Shown here: in pieces, positions 43,006 through 50,845 of the stretch | Layout: each line of letters starts with the position of its first letter | Position numbering within the stretch: the stretch's first letter is position 1 | From: JAPLDA01 sp043783155 | GTDB lineage: Bacteria; Bacteroidota; Bacteroidia; AKYH767-A; 2013-40CM-41-45 | Direction: 5' to 3' | NCBI GenBank assembly: GCA_043783155.1 | Contig: JAYVZS010000115.1 | Location: 1-54,925 of the forward strand | Length of the DNA stretch: 54,925 nt | The notes under the pieces: model-generated | Databases searched by the model: none | Seen by the model: only the letters and a program-made list of their open reading frames with translations | What the model was told of the DNA's origin: nothing | Made by a program: the position numbers and the translations under genes

Positions 43006-44532
43006 ATGCACGAGGCGATTTTAATTATTGATTTTGGTTCTCAGTACACACAGTTGATTGCACGCAGAGTGAGGGAACTGAATGTCTACTGTGAAATTCA
43101 TCCTTTCAATCATTTTCCTGAACTTACATCGAACATCAAAGGAGTGATCCTGAGCGGGAGTCCGGCTTCTGTTCGCGACACAAATGCACCAAAGATTGAT
43201 CTGAATAAAATCCGTGCAAAAGTCCCCGTCCTGGGTGTTTGTTATGGCGCACAACTAATGGCGCAGTTAAGCGGCGGAGAAGTGGTGGCTTCAAAAATAC
43301 GTGAATACGGTCGGGCTAACCTGAAGTCTATTTCAAAAAATGAATTACTGAAAGGCATTCCTGTTGATTCAACTGTCTGGATGTCGCATGCCGATACCAT
43401 TTCTACAGTTCCTGCCGGTTTCGAAATTGTTGCGAGTACGACTGATGTGAAAATAGCTGCTTACAAAATCAAAGACGAGCCAACTTATGGAATTCAGTTT
43501 CATCCGGAAGTAACGCACTCTGTCGACGGGAAAAAATTATTGAAAAATTTTTTAGTAGACATCTGTCATTGCAGTTGCGACTGGACTCCTTCTTTGTTTA
43601 TTGAGGAAACCATTCAACGTCTGAAAGCGACATTGAAAGATGACCAGGTTGTGCTCGGATTATCCGGTGGAGTTGATTCTTCTGTGGCCGCCGTGTTGCT
43701 GCACAAAGCCATCGGAAAAAACCTCCATTGCATTTTTGTCGACAACGGTTTGCTTCGTAAGGATGAATTTACTTCTGTACTTGATTCATACAAGCACATG
43801 GGATTAAATGTAAAAGGTGTTGACGCGAAAGATAAATTTTACGAAGCATTGAAAGGACTTTCTGATCCGGAGAAAAAAAGAAAAGCGATTGGAAAAATTT
43901 TCATTGACGTATTCGATATTGAAGCGCATCGTATACAAGGTGTGAAGTGGTTGGCGCAGGGAACTATTTATCCTGATGTGATTGAATCGGTTTCTGTGAA
44001 AGGCCCTTCGGCAACAATTAAGTCGCATCACAATGTTGGCGGCCTTCCCGAAAAGATGAACCTGAAAGTGGTGGAGCCGATCAATACACTTTTTAAAGAT
44101 GAAGTGAGAAAAGTTGGAAGAGAATTAAACATTGATCCGAATATTTTAAACCGTCATCCGTTTCCGGGACCGGGGCTTGCCATTCGTATTATCGGCGACA
44201 TTACTCCTGAAAAAGTGCAGAAGTTGCAGGAAGCAGATTTTGTTTTCATTAATGCGTTGAAGGAATATAATCTATATGATGATGTTTGGCAGGCAGCAAC
44301 AATTTTGCTTCCGGTTCAAACTGTTGGTGTAATGGGTGATGAACGGACCTATGAAAACGTAGTTGTATTAAGAGCGGTAACGTCGGTGGATGGAATGACG
44401 GCCGACTGGTGCCAACTTCCGTATGATTTTCTCGCGAAGGTTTCGAGCGATATCATCAACCGGGTAAAAGGTGTGAACAGGGTCGTTTATGACATCAGCT
44501 CGAAACCACCTGCTACAATAGAGTGGGAGTGA
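43006..44532 (+). CDS. guaA: GMP synthase (glutamine-hydrolysing)
   Basis: 508 residues from the ATG at 43006; a TTG two codons earlier overlaps the -7 box and is less likely. Class I glutamine amidotransferase with nucleophile Cys in GVCYGAQLMAQ and IQFHPEVTHS; ATP-pyrophosphatase domain with P-loop VVLGLSGGVDSSVAAVLLHKAIG; C-terminal dimerisation domain ending KPPATIEWE. Converts XMP to GMP. Confidence 0.97.
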   Translation: MHEAILIIDFGSQYTQLIARRVRELNVYCEIHPFNHFPELTSNIKGVILSGSPASVRDTNAPKIDLNKIRAKVPVLGVCYGAQLMAQLSGGEVVASKIREYGRANLKSISKNELLKGIPVDSTVWMSHADTISTVPAGFEIVASTTDVKIAAYKIKDEPTYGIQFHPEVTHSVDGKKLLKNFLVDICHCSCDWTPSLFIEETIQRLKATLKDDQVVLGLSGGVDSSVAAVLLHKAIGKNLHCIFVDNGLLRKDEFTSVLDSYKHMGLNVKGVDAKDKFYEALKGLSDPEKKRKAIGKIFIDVFDIEAHRIQGVKWLAQGTIYPDVIESVSVKGPSATIKSHHNVGGLPEKMNLKVVEPINTLFKDEVRKVGRELNIDPNILNRHPFPGPGLAIRIIGDITPEKVQKLQEADFVFINALKEYNLYDDVWQAATILLPVQTVGVMGDERTYENVVVLRAVTSVDGMTADWCQLPYDFLAKVSSDIINRVKGVNRVVYDISSKPPATIEWE

Positions 44533-44555
44533 GAGATAATTATAAATTGTAAATT

Positions 44556-46016
44556 TTGAATTATAAATCAGTGATGCGTTCAGTTTATTACTTATTACTT
44601 ATTGCTTATTACTTTCTTCCTTTTTCTGCATTTGCCCAGGAGAATTCTCTTAGCAAAAAAGACACTGCTGATGTTCGTTTTCTGAATCAGCGGAAATTTT
44701 TTATTTATAAGGTGGATAAGAACGAATCACTTTTCTCTATCTCAAAAAAATTCAATATATCCCAGATCGAAATTATTGAGTTCAATTCTGAATTGAAAAA
44801 TGACGGGTTGAAACCGAAGATGAAAATCTGGATTCCTGCATATTCTCTTGAAAAAAAGAAAGGAGAAAAGCATGTAGTTGTTCCGAAGGAAGAGCATCAT
44901 GCAGATGAAACTTATTCTGTCGCTTTGTTGTTGGCGTTAAACATTCCGAAGAATTTTTCTCTTGATCTTTCTTTGGTTGATTCCAACTTTATTATGGATG
45001 TATTGGATAAGGAAACTATCAACAACCTCGAATTTTACGAGGGAGCATTGCTTGCTATCGATTCTTTAAAGGAAAAAAAACTAAAAGTACGCCTACATGT
45101 ATACGACACCGAAAATGATTCATTGAAAACCGCTGAGCTGTTAAAGAAACCGGAAATGAAACAGATGGATATCATCATCAGCAATTGTAGTCTCAATGTC
45201 ATTAAACTCATCAATGAATTTTCGAAAACGAATCACCTCTCCTTTTCCTCCTGTTCGATGAATGCCGGGGAGCTATTGGGTGATAACAGAGACGCCATCG
45301 CCATGTTGCCCGCGTCACTTACTCAATGCAAGGAAATGGGGAAGTTTGTCGCGGAAAAATTCAGACATGACAATTGTATCATCCTGAAAACCGCAATGGG
45401 TAAAGAGAACGAAAGAAGTTTTGCTTTCAGGCGAGGATGGCTTGATGTATCGGAAGATAAATTAAAAGAAGTTGATTACTCAAAATATTCGAAAGAACTG
45501 AATAAAGTGCTGAAGGCCGTTAAGGACAGCATGTCAACCAAACTGAACAATCTTATTTTCGTACCCTCTTCCAATGAAGACTTTGTGACAGGATTGGTGA
45601 ACGGGTTGAAAGAATATTCGGAAGAATACAAGATCACATTGCTCGGACTTCCAACCTGGCAGTATTTCGAAACCATTGATCCTATTCTTTTTGAACTTCA
45701 TAACGTAAACATTTTCACTTCTTCTTTCATCAATTACAACAATTCAATAACGCTGGGCTATCGAAAAAAATTTTACAGTTTATATAACATTGAACCTACA
45801 GATGGAGCTTTCGAAGGATATGATATGATGATGATACTGGGAAGCGAACTAATGCAGCATGGAAGAAAATTCATTGGGCACCTGACTGAAAAACCGTTCA
45901 CCGGCCTTTACAGTTCGTACAAATTTGAAAGAACATCGGAGAATTCTTTTACTGAGAATCATTATATTTCTGTTTGCAGGTTTCAGAATTATGAACTGAA
46001 AAAAATTAATGAATGA
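44556..46016 (+). CDS. LysM-domain protein with periplasmic-binding-like domain
   Basis: 486 residues; the ATG at 44574 gives a better signal peptide (MRSVYYLLLIAYYFLPFSAFAQ). A LysM module (about residues 50-95, FFIYKVDKNESLFSISKKFNISQIEIIEFN) binds peptidoglycan. The rest resembles a type I periplasmic-binding fold like that of ABC receptor proteins (YEGALLAIDSLKEKKLKVRLHVYDTEND, GAFEGYDMMMILGSELM). In Bacteroidota this gene commonly follows guaA; role unknown but envelope-located. Confidence 0.85.
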   Translation: MNYKSVMRSVYYLLLIAYYFLPFSAFAQENSLSKKDTADVRFLNQRKFFIYKVDKNESLFSISKKFNISQIEIIEFNSELKNDGLKPKMKIWIPAYSLEKKKGEKHVVVPKEEHHADETYSVALLLALNIPKNFSLDLSLVDSNFIMDVLDKETINNLEFYEGALLAIDSLKEKKLKVRLHVYDTENDSLKTAELLKKPEMKQMDIIISNCSLNVIKLINEFSKTNHLSFSSCSMNAGELLGDNRDAIAMLPASLTQCKEMGKFVAEKFRHDNCIILKTAMGKENERSFAFRRGWLDVSEDKLKEVDYSKYSKELNKVLKAVKDSMSTKLNNLIFVPSSNEDFVTGLVNGLKEYSEEYKITLLGLPTWQYFETIDPILFELHNVNIFTSSFINYNNSITLGYRKKFYSLYNIEPTDGAFEGYDMMMILGSELMQHGRKFIGHLTEKPFTGLYSSYKFERTSENSFTENHYISVCRFQNYELKKINE

Positions 46017-46136
46017 TGATAAGTTGTTAAATTTCTATGGAAGAAAATGGTAAGCCACCGAAGTAAATACTACCGGCTCAAAATATACCTGCGATTTTAG
46101 AGGAGAGAAATGTATTTTTGAAGTGTTGAAGAAAAT

Positions 46137-46197
46137 GTTTGAGTGTTTATGTGCGTGAGACCTCACCCACATAAACACTCAAACAAATAAACACTTT
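46137..46197. terminator. Terminator between convergent LysM and DUF6799 genes
   Basis: Perfect 17-base stem: GTTTGAGTGTTTATGTG (46137-46153) with CACATAAACACTCAAAC (46168-46184), and inner TGAG/CTCA pairing. T-rich CACTTTTTTT follows on the plus strand. It serves the plus-strand LysM gene. Confidence 0.85.
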
Positions 46198-46199
46198 TT

Positions 46200-46598
46200 T
46201 TACTTCTTCCCGGTCGGAGGAATTACTTTTGCAGGAGGAGGAGTCATCGGTCTTTTCATTTCCATCAGGTTTCCTTCCATATCCATCCGGTCGCCGTTGT
46301 TCATCATTTTGGCAGTGCCGTCTTTCATCTTCATCGATCCGTCAGTACCAATTATAGTTCCGTTTTTCATAGTCATCTCCTTGTCCATCGGCATGAGTTT
46401 ACCCTCTTTAAACATCATCATTTTGCCTTGTCGCATCATCACCATGTCCTTCATCATACGTTGAGGTGGTTTCTGCATTTGCATTTTTGCATCCTGTTCA
46501 GATGTTCCCGGAGCTTTTGTTTCCGGAGTTTTTTGATCCTGCGCGTAACAATTGATTGACAATACTGCAGCAGCAGCGAATGTGAATAGTGATTTCAT
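46200..46598 (-). CDS. Met-rich secreted DUF6799-type protein
   Basis: 132 residues with signal peptide MKSLFTFAAAAVLSINCYAQ. About 24 of the residues are Met. Two imperfect repeats of the pattern M-x-x-M-K-(D/N)-G-(T/K) (MVMMRQGKMMMFKEGKLMPMDKEMTMKNG and GSMKMKDGTAKMMNNGDRMDMEG) match the DUF6799 repeat. Methionine-rich periplasmic segments often bind Cu(I); that is inference here. The C-terminus is Pro/Lys rich. A cytochrome c gene diverges from it. Confidence 0.85.
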   Translation of the reverse strand: MKSLFTFAAAAVLSINCYAQDQKTPETKAPGTSEQDAKMQMQKPPQRMMKDMVMMRQGKMMMFKEGKLMPMDKEMTMKNGTIIGTDGSMKMKDGTAKMMNNGDRMDMEGNLMEMKRPMTPPPAKVIPPTGKK

Positions 46599-46629
46599 TT
46601 TTTTTAGATTTTAGAATGAGTGAAATATT

Positions 46630-46661
46630 GAATTGATGAATTGATGAATTGATGAATTGAT
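46630..46661. repeat. 8-bp tandem repeat, four units
   Basis: GAATTGAT repeated four times without error, in the divergent gap between the Met-rich protein and cytochrome c. Copy number could vary between strains. Confidence 0.9.
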
Positions 46662-46779
46662 GAAAGCGGGTTTAAAATTATAAAAACTATCCGATTTTCT
46701 TTCTGAGATTTTATTTTAATTACATTTGAGAACGAAGTCATCTTGATAGAAACTTATTTTCTAAAAAAAAATATTCAAA

Positions 46780-47331
46780 ATGAAAAAAATAATCTTAATG
46801 GTAATCGTGACTTTCGTTGTATTGTTTGCCGGTTTCTTTGTCTATATCTCCTCGGGATGTTACGACATCAGCCAGTTAACACCTCACAACAGTTTCACCA
46901 AATGGGTCATTGGTAAAACAACGCACAATTCGATTGACAAGCGAATGAAAGATAATCTTGTTCCCGATAATCTTAAAGATTCAGCTGTTCTCATTTTGGG
47001 TTTTCAACATTACAATGAAATGTGCATCTGTTGTCATGGTGCTCCCGGAGTAAAAGAGTGGGAGATGGCAGAAGGACTTTATCCGAAACCACCGAAAATT
47101 TACAAAGGTAAAGAGCAGGAAGATCCGCAGGAGTTTTTCTGGATTATTAAAAATGGTATCAAGATGACAAGCATGCCTGCATACGGACCTAGTCATGACG
47201 ATCAGAAACTTTGGGCTATCACCGCTTTTGTAACGGAAAAACTGAATAAGATGTCACCCCAAGAATACAGCGACTGGACAAAGAAATATACAAAGCAGGT
47301 TGAGGGTAAAGACCAGGTGGATAAGGAATAG
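46780..47331 (+). CDS. Membrane-anchored c-type cytochrome
   Basis: 183 residues. N-terminal TM anchor (IILMVIVTFVVLFAGFFVYI). Single haem-binding motif CICCH in HYNEMCICCHGAPGVKEW; likely axial Met in KMTSMPAYGP. The mid-region YPKPPKIYKGKEQEDPQEFFWIIKNGIKMTSMPAYG is the cytochrome-c-type (cbb3 III-like) fold. A single-haem electron carrier facing the periplasm. Confidence 0.92.
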   Translation: MKKIILMVIVTFVVLFAGFFVYISSGCYDISQLTPHNSFTKWVIGKTTHNSIDKRMKDNLVPDNLKDSAVLILGFQHYNEMCICCHGAPGVKEWEMAEGLYPKPPKIYKGKEQEDPQEFFWIIKNGIKMTSMPAYGPSHDDQKLWAITAFVTEKLNKMSPQEYSDWTKKYTKQVEGKDQVDKE

Positions 47332-47392
47332 TTTTTCTGTAATTTTTTCCGCCGTTATAAACGGAACATGTTGAAAAGATATTTTTATTGGG

Positions 47393-47423
47393 TTGAAATT
47401 GATGCTCTTTAAGGGTACTTTTA
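47393..47423 (+). promoter_or_regulatory. Promoter for the secreted T9SS protein
   Basis: TTG (47393-47395), 20-base spacer, TACTTTTA (47416-47423), one mismatch to TAnnTTTG; 41 bases before the ATG. Confidence 0.55.
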
Positions 47424-47464
47424 TTTCAATTTAAAACCAACTCCTAACCCTAAAAAATCTAACC

Positions 47465-49093
47465 ATGAATCGAACGACTACAATTAAAATCTTCGTATCG
47501 TGTATACTGATGCTGTTCGTCATGAACAGCAGCATGTCCGCACAATCTACTCAATGGGCGAATGATGTTCCCCTCAATTCCGTGTCTTTGGAAAATCAAA
47601 CGAATGCACGTATCAGCGTTGCCTTCAACGGATGGATATATGCAATGTACATGTTTGAAGATGCTCCCGGTCACCATGAGTATCACATCCGCCGTTCAAA
47701 AGATAATGGCGCAACCTTTCATTCCATTTTCGTCTCGAATTTTATTTCAACGCTTGATCCTATTGAAGCAGATATGGTCGTAACCGGAACAGATACAACC
47801 AACCTGCTTATTTCGGTACTTAGTGTTGAAAAAGATACGTCTGGAACCGCAAGCAATTCTGCCCATATTTTTTGTTATGGAAAGGACGGAGCATTTCTTG
47901 GCGCTCGCTTCACAGAAAGTAATACAGGTACTTTCTTTTATCATCATTGCGCAATTGCAAGTGATTATCGTGCGCCCGGTACCATAGGAACTCCTTATAG
48001 TATTACAGCTATTGTAGCGGAGCAGGGAATTCATGATTCTCTGATATATATTTATTCAATAGACGGTGGCCAAACGTTTAACAGAAGGACAATATACGCC
48101 ACAACATCTCTATCCGATTATATTGGTCGTGTAGCAATTGCTTCCGGTGCTTCCTCTTCCTCTTCTTTTGGTCGCACAGGAATAGCTTTTGAACAACGCC
48201 ACGGTGGATGGAACGATGGAGTTTTTGGTAACATCGGTACATTCTACGGATACAATGACATGAGTACCGGAGTTTATTTTGACGGAATTCCCTTGTGGAT
48301 TGATTCATCAAGTTATAGTCCTGGATTGAACAGGCATCCGAGCGTTGCGTTGTCTCAAAGTACAACTGCTAATAATGACAGTGCTAACATTACAATGGTT
48401 GTCACAACTGAGGAAATTTACAACGGAGCTACGAATGACAATGATATTTCGCTGATGTCCGTCATGTACGAGACTGGACCATTCGAAAATTCGTTTGTTC
48501 ATTATGCCCACGTAGCTCACACGACAAATAATGAAAAGCAATGCAATGTTACCTATGATCCTGTTTTCACCCATTTTCTTTTCACCTATTACGACAGCAC
48601 TACTGCATATCTTGCTTATGGTTTTTCTAATCTGAATCTTCCGACTTCCCCGACTCTTTTAGGAGGAAATTTCAGAGATGCCACTGGACTTATGCAAAAT
48701 CCATGGCCGCGTGTAGATATTAATCCGGCATTGGGACAGGTAGCGCTTGTCTGGAATGATGATGCGCAGGCGAATGGCATTGCTTATTACGATGCTGAAT
48801 TTGCTTTGGTAGTTGTTCCGCGTTTTACAGAATCTGCGTCGGGTATTACAAGAATATATCCGAATCCTTCGCATGGTGAATTAAATATTAACTATATGAC
48901 GAAAGCAGCAGAAGACGTGATGATGGAAGTATACGACATCATGGGAAAAATCATTTACACGGAAAAACTCTACCCTACTCCGGGAACTAATACTGCAAAA
49001 CTGAATGTAGCTCAATATGAAGCCGGACAATATATACTTCATATCAATTCAGAAAGTGCGATCAGCACGACGCGGTTCCTGGTGATTAAATAG
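47465..49093 (+). CDS. Secreted sialidase-like fold protein with T9SS type A sorting domain
   Basis: 542 residues. Signal peptide ending SSMSAQ. The body has recurring S-x-D-x-G-x-T-F Asp-box-like turns (HIRRSKDNGATFHSIF, YIYSIDGGQTFNRRTI), suggesting a beta-propeller of the sialidase/BNR type; no catalytic assignment is possible. The tail RIYPNPSHGELNINYM, MMEVYDIMGKIIYTEKL and YEAGQYILHINSESAISTTRFLVIK is a type A CTD for T9SS export. Ends just before a strong terminator. Confidence 0.87.
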   Translation: MNRTTTIKIFVSCILMLFVMNSSMSAQSTQWANDVPLNSVSLENQTNARISVAFNGWIYAMYMFEDAPGHHEYHIRRSKDNGATFHSIFVSNFISTLDPIEADMVVTGTDTTNLLISVLSVEKDTSGTASNSAHIFCYGKDGAFLGARFTESNTGTFFYHHCAIASDYRAPGTIGTPYSITAIVAEQGIHDSLIYIYSIDGGQTFNRRTIYATTSLSDYIGRVAIASGASSSSSFGRTGIAFEQRHGGWNDGVFGNIGTFYGYNDMSTGVYFDGIPLWIDSSSYSPGLNRHPSVALSQSTTANNDSANITMVVTTEEIYNGATNDNDISLMSVMYETGPFENSFVHYAHVAHTTNNEKQCNVTYDPVFTHFLFTYYDSTTAYLAYGFSNLNLPTSPTLLGGNFRDATGLMQNPWPRVDINPALGQVALVWNDDAQANGIAYYDAEFALVVVPRFTESASGITRIYPNPSHGELNINYMTKAAEDVMMEVYDIMGKIIYTEKLYPTPGTNTAKLNVAQYEAGQYILHINSESAISTTRFLVIK

Positions 49094-49114
49094 TGTTTAA
49101 CTTTTATATTACTG

Positions 49115-49151
49115 AAAATCCTCTTTGTAATTTTTACAAAGAGGATTTTTT
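49115..49151 (+). terminator. Intrinsic terminator after the T9SS gene
   Basis: AAAATCCTCTTTGTAA (49115-49130) and TTACAAAGAGGATTTT (49134-49149), perfect 16-bp stem with a 3-base loop and a T run to 49151. Confidence 0.95.
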
Positions 49152-49261
49152 GCTTTAGATCAATGACCAAAATAAAACAGTTTTTTTATTCACTTATAAG
49201 ATTGATCATAAAAATGTCGGTTAGAATAGGTATTTTTACAGCAATACTAATTTAGAAGAAG

Positions 49262-49489
49262 ATGAATAGCAACGCAAAAGTTTTATGGGCATTACTCGGA
49301 GGAGTTGCCATCGGAGCAGCGATCGGAATTTTGCTGGCTCCCGACAAAGGTTCTGAAACGAGGAAAAAGGTAGCGGATGCCGCGAAAAATTTCGGTGACA
49401 AAGCCAAAGAAAAAGTAAAAAACGGAATGAAGATGGCTTCCGATTTCAAATCGAAAGGAAAAGAAGAAATGGACGACCTTGGCATCTAA
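49262..49489 (+). CDS. YtxH domain protein
   Basis: 75 residues. A glycine-rich TM helix (VLWALLGGVAIGAAIGILLAPDKG) then SETRKKVADAAKNFGDKAKEKVKNGMK, the YtxH pattern: membrane anchor plus amphipathic helix. Such proteins are common small stress-associated envelope proteins. First of three co-directional small genes (next 11 bases away). Confidence 0.9.
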   Translation: MNSNAKVLWALLGGVAIGAAIGILLAPDKGSETRKKVADAAKNFGDKAKEKVKNGMKMASDFKSKGKEEMDDLGI

Positions 49490-49500
49490 AAACTTGTTAC

Positions 49501-49863
49501 ATGGAAAATGAAAAAACAAAAGTGGATGATCTGATCGATCATGTGGAAGAATATTTTCAGACACGACAGGAGTTGAGTAAGATGATTGCTGCAGAGAAAT
49601 CAAGCACAATCTTATCCGCTGTTGTTGCCAACCTGGTAATACTTTCCATCTTTCTGCTGGTATTCGTATTTGCAAGCATCGCACTTGCGTATGGAATTTC
49701 GCAATACTTCGGACAGGCATTTGCCGGTTTCCTTGCGGTCGCGATTCTATACCTCATCATCGGTGTTCTGTTGTACATGAAGCAGGATAAATGGCTGAAG
49801 ACACCCGTGGCAAATGCAGTCATTAAAAACTTTTTCCAAAATCAACACGATGAAAAAGATTGA
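49501..49863 (+). CDS. Phage holin family (holin-X type) protein
   Basis: 120 residues with two TM helices (AVVANLVILSIFLLVFVFASIAL and FAGFLAVAILYLIIGVLLYM) and charged ends, the pattern of Phage_holin_3_6 proteins. In Bacteroidota these chromosomal genes accompany YtxH genes and are not prophage lysis genes; the context here agrees. Its 3' end overlaps the next gene by 14 bases. Confidence 0.85.
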   Translation: MENEKTKVDDLIDHVEEYFQTRQELSKMIAAEKSSTILSAVVANLVILSIFLLVFVFASIALAYGISQYFGQAFAGFLAVAILYLIIGVLLYMKQDKWLKTPVANAVIKNFFQNQHDEKD

Positions 49864-50239
49864 AAACACCGGAGACCTTCGGTCGGAAATAGCGCGGTTA
49901 AAAATTGTCGCAAAACAACAGGAGTTGAAGATTAAAAGCGACCTGAAAGAAATCAGGGAAGACTTGAAACCTGAAAACCTGCTGTGGAATTCATTTTCAT
50001 CGCTCACTGGAATTAAGGTGAACAAAAATGAATTCTTCAAAGACGGAATTGCGTACGGACTTTCACTCATCCTCCAGCGATTTGTTCTGAAGACAGAAAA
50101 GAAAGTGGAAGGTAAAGTTTATGATTTCGTTGATACCATTTTCGATCGCCTAAAAAATCTCGTGAACAAATTCACTAACCACGACGCGAAAAGAAGCGAA
50201 CGTCAGGAGGCGAATGACGATTTTATTCCGGGAGAATAA
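49850..50239 (+). CDS. Small protein of the YtxH-holin cluster
   Basis: 129 residues from the ATG at 49850; the frame is open from 49814 but the first 12 residues overlap the holin gene out of frame. Start MKKIENTGDLRSEIARLKIVAKQQELKIKSDLKEIREDLKPENLLWNSF is a coiled-coil-like region; GIAYGLSLILQRFVLKTEKKVEGKVYDFVDTIFDRLKNLVNK is a hydrophobic/amphipathic segment. No named domain. Overlap indicates translational coupling. Confidence 0.8.
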   Translation: MKKIENTGDLRSEIARLKIVAKQQELKIKSDLKEIREDLKPENLLWNSFSSLTGIKVNKNEFFKDGIAYGLSLILQRFVLKTEKKVEGKVYDFVDTIFDRLKNLVNKFTNHDAKRSERQEANDDFIPGE

Positions 50240-50412
50240 GAAAGTGTTTTAAATTCATTTCGAATATTTGCTATTGGGAATGCTTCGACTTCGCTCAGCA
50301 TGACCCCGCACACGCTGTCATCCTCGCGCACGATGTCATCCTGAGCGCACGATGTCATCCTGAGCGAAGTCGAAGGGTGCGCTCGCTGGAACATTTTCTC
50401 GCATAGAAATTT
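50240..50412 (+). repeat. Interspersed repeat, long copy; left boundary of the island
   Basis: 173 bases from GAAAGTGTTTTAAATTC to CGCATAGAAATTT. Matches 54848-54925 over the first 78 bases with one difference and 16975-17110 in reverse. The centre is expanded by a tandem duplication of about 20 bases (CGCACGATGTCATCCTGAG twice, 50327-50364). It begins one base after the stop of the upstream gene. Confidence 0.9.
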
Positions 50413-50446
50413 GGCAATCATATACGAAAGTACACTAAGTAGATTT

Positions 50447-50641
50447 TCATTTTAAATTAGCCGTTTTAAAATCATCAAGACTTTTTAATCGGTCTACTGT
50501 GTATTGATATTCTTTTATTTCTTCCTGAGTTAATTCACCCTGAGTTGCCCTTTCTTCAAGCATCCGTTTCTTAGCCAGCATTACCGCTATCATTGCTTGT
50601 AGACGTAGTTGATTGCTCGTTAGTTTTGGTTTCGGTTCCAT
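50447..50641 (-). CDS. Small helical protein of the methyltransferase operon
   Basis: 64 residues, MEPKPKLTSNQLRLQAMIAV through KSLDDFKTANLK, all helical and charged, with no known domain. It starts about 48 bases past the present stop of the phase-variable small gene upstream on the same strand, whose N-terminus has a related LTSNQ/PTSNQ motif. Possibly the third gene of the methyltransferase operon. Confidence 0.6.
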   Translation of the reverse strand: MEPKPKLTSNQLRLQAMIAVMLAKKRMLEERATQGELTQEEIKEYQYTVDRLKSLDDFKTANLK

Positions 50642-50689
50642 GATTACTTGTTTTATTGTTAGCTCGTTCTTTCGCTTTCTTCATTAAGA

Positions 50690-50845
50690 TCAACAACAGC
50701 CCGACATTGCCCCCCCCCCCCGCGCCTTCTTTTTTTCGGCAACGTCTTTTTTCTTCTTCCACATCCTTGCCTTCTCTAAAAGCTGTTGCAAGAGGTTCAT
50801 TTGCTTCACCTGATTTGATGTAGGTCTATCTGTTTTGCCCATCAT
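50690..50845 (-). CDS. Small gene with a 12-G tract, overlapping the methyltransferase stop
   Basis: As read, 51 residues: MMGKTDRPTSNQVKQMNLLQ, then a Lys-rich helix, RGGGAMSGCC and stop. The start ATG overlaps the methyltransferase TGA (ATGA), indicating coupling. The 12-G tract after codon 41 decides the C-terminus: with 13 G the frame would continue as GGGGQCRAVVDLNEESERTS, 62 residues. The second frame looks more protein-like. The function is unknown. The tract could equally be a sequencing error. Confidence 0.55.
   Translation of the reverse strand: MMGKTDRPTSNQVKQMNLLQQLLEKARMWKKKKDVAEKKKARGGGAMSGCC
50710..50721. repeat. 12-base C tract (G tract on the coding strand)
   Basis: An uninterrupted run of 12 C. 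Runs of this length in bacteria are hypermutable by slippage. It lies inside the small overlapping gene. Confidence 0.95.

Noticed and set aside
49501..49863. Prophage lysis module, because of the holin-like gene
   Set aside because: No endolysin, structural or integrase genes nearby; the YtxH-holin pairing is a normal chromosomal arrangement in this phylum.
50240..50412. Possible CRISPR because of repeated GATGTCATCCTGAG words
   Set aside because: Only two adjacent copies with no spacer structure, and the unit is part of an interspersed repeat.
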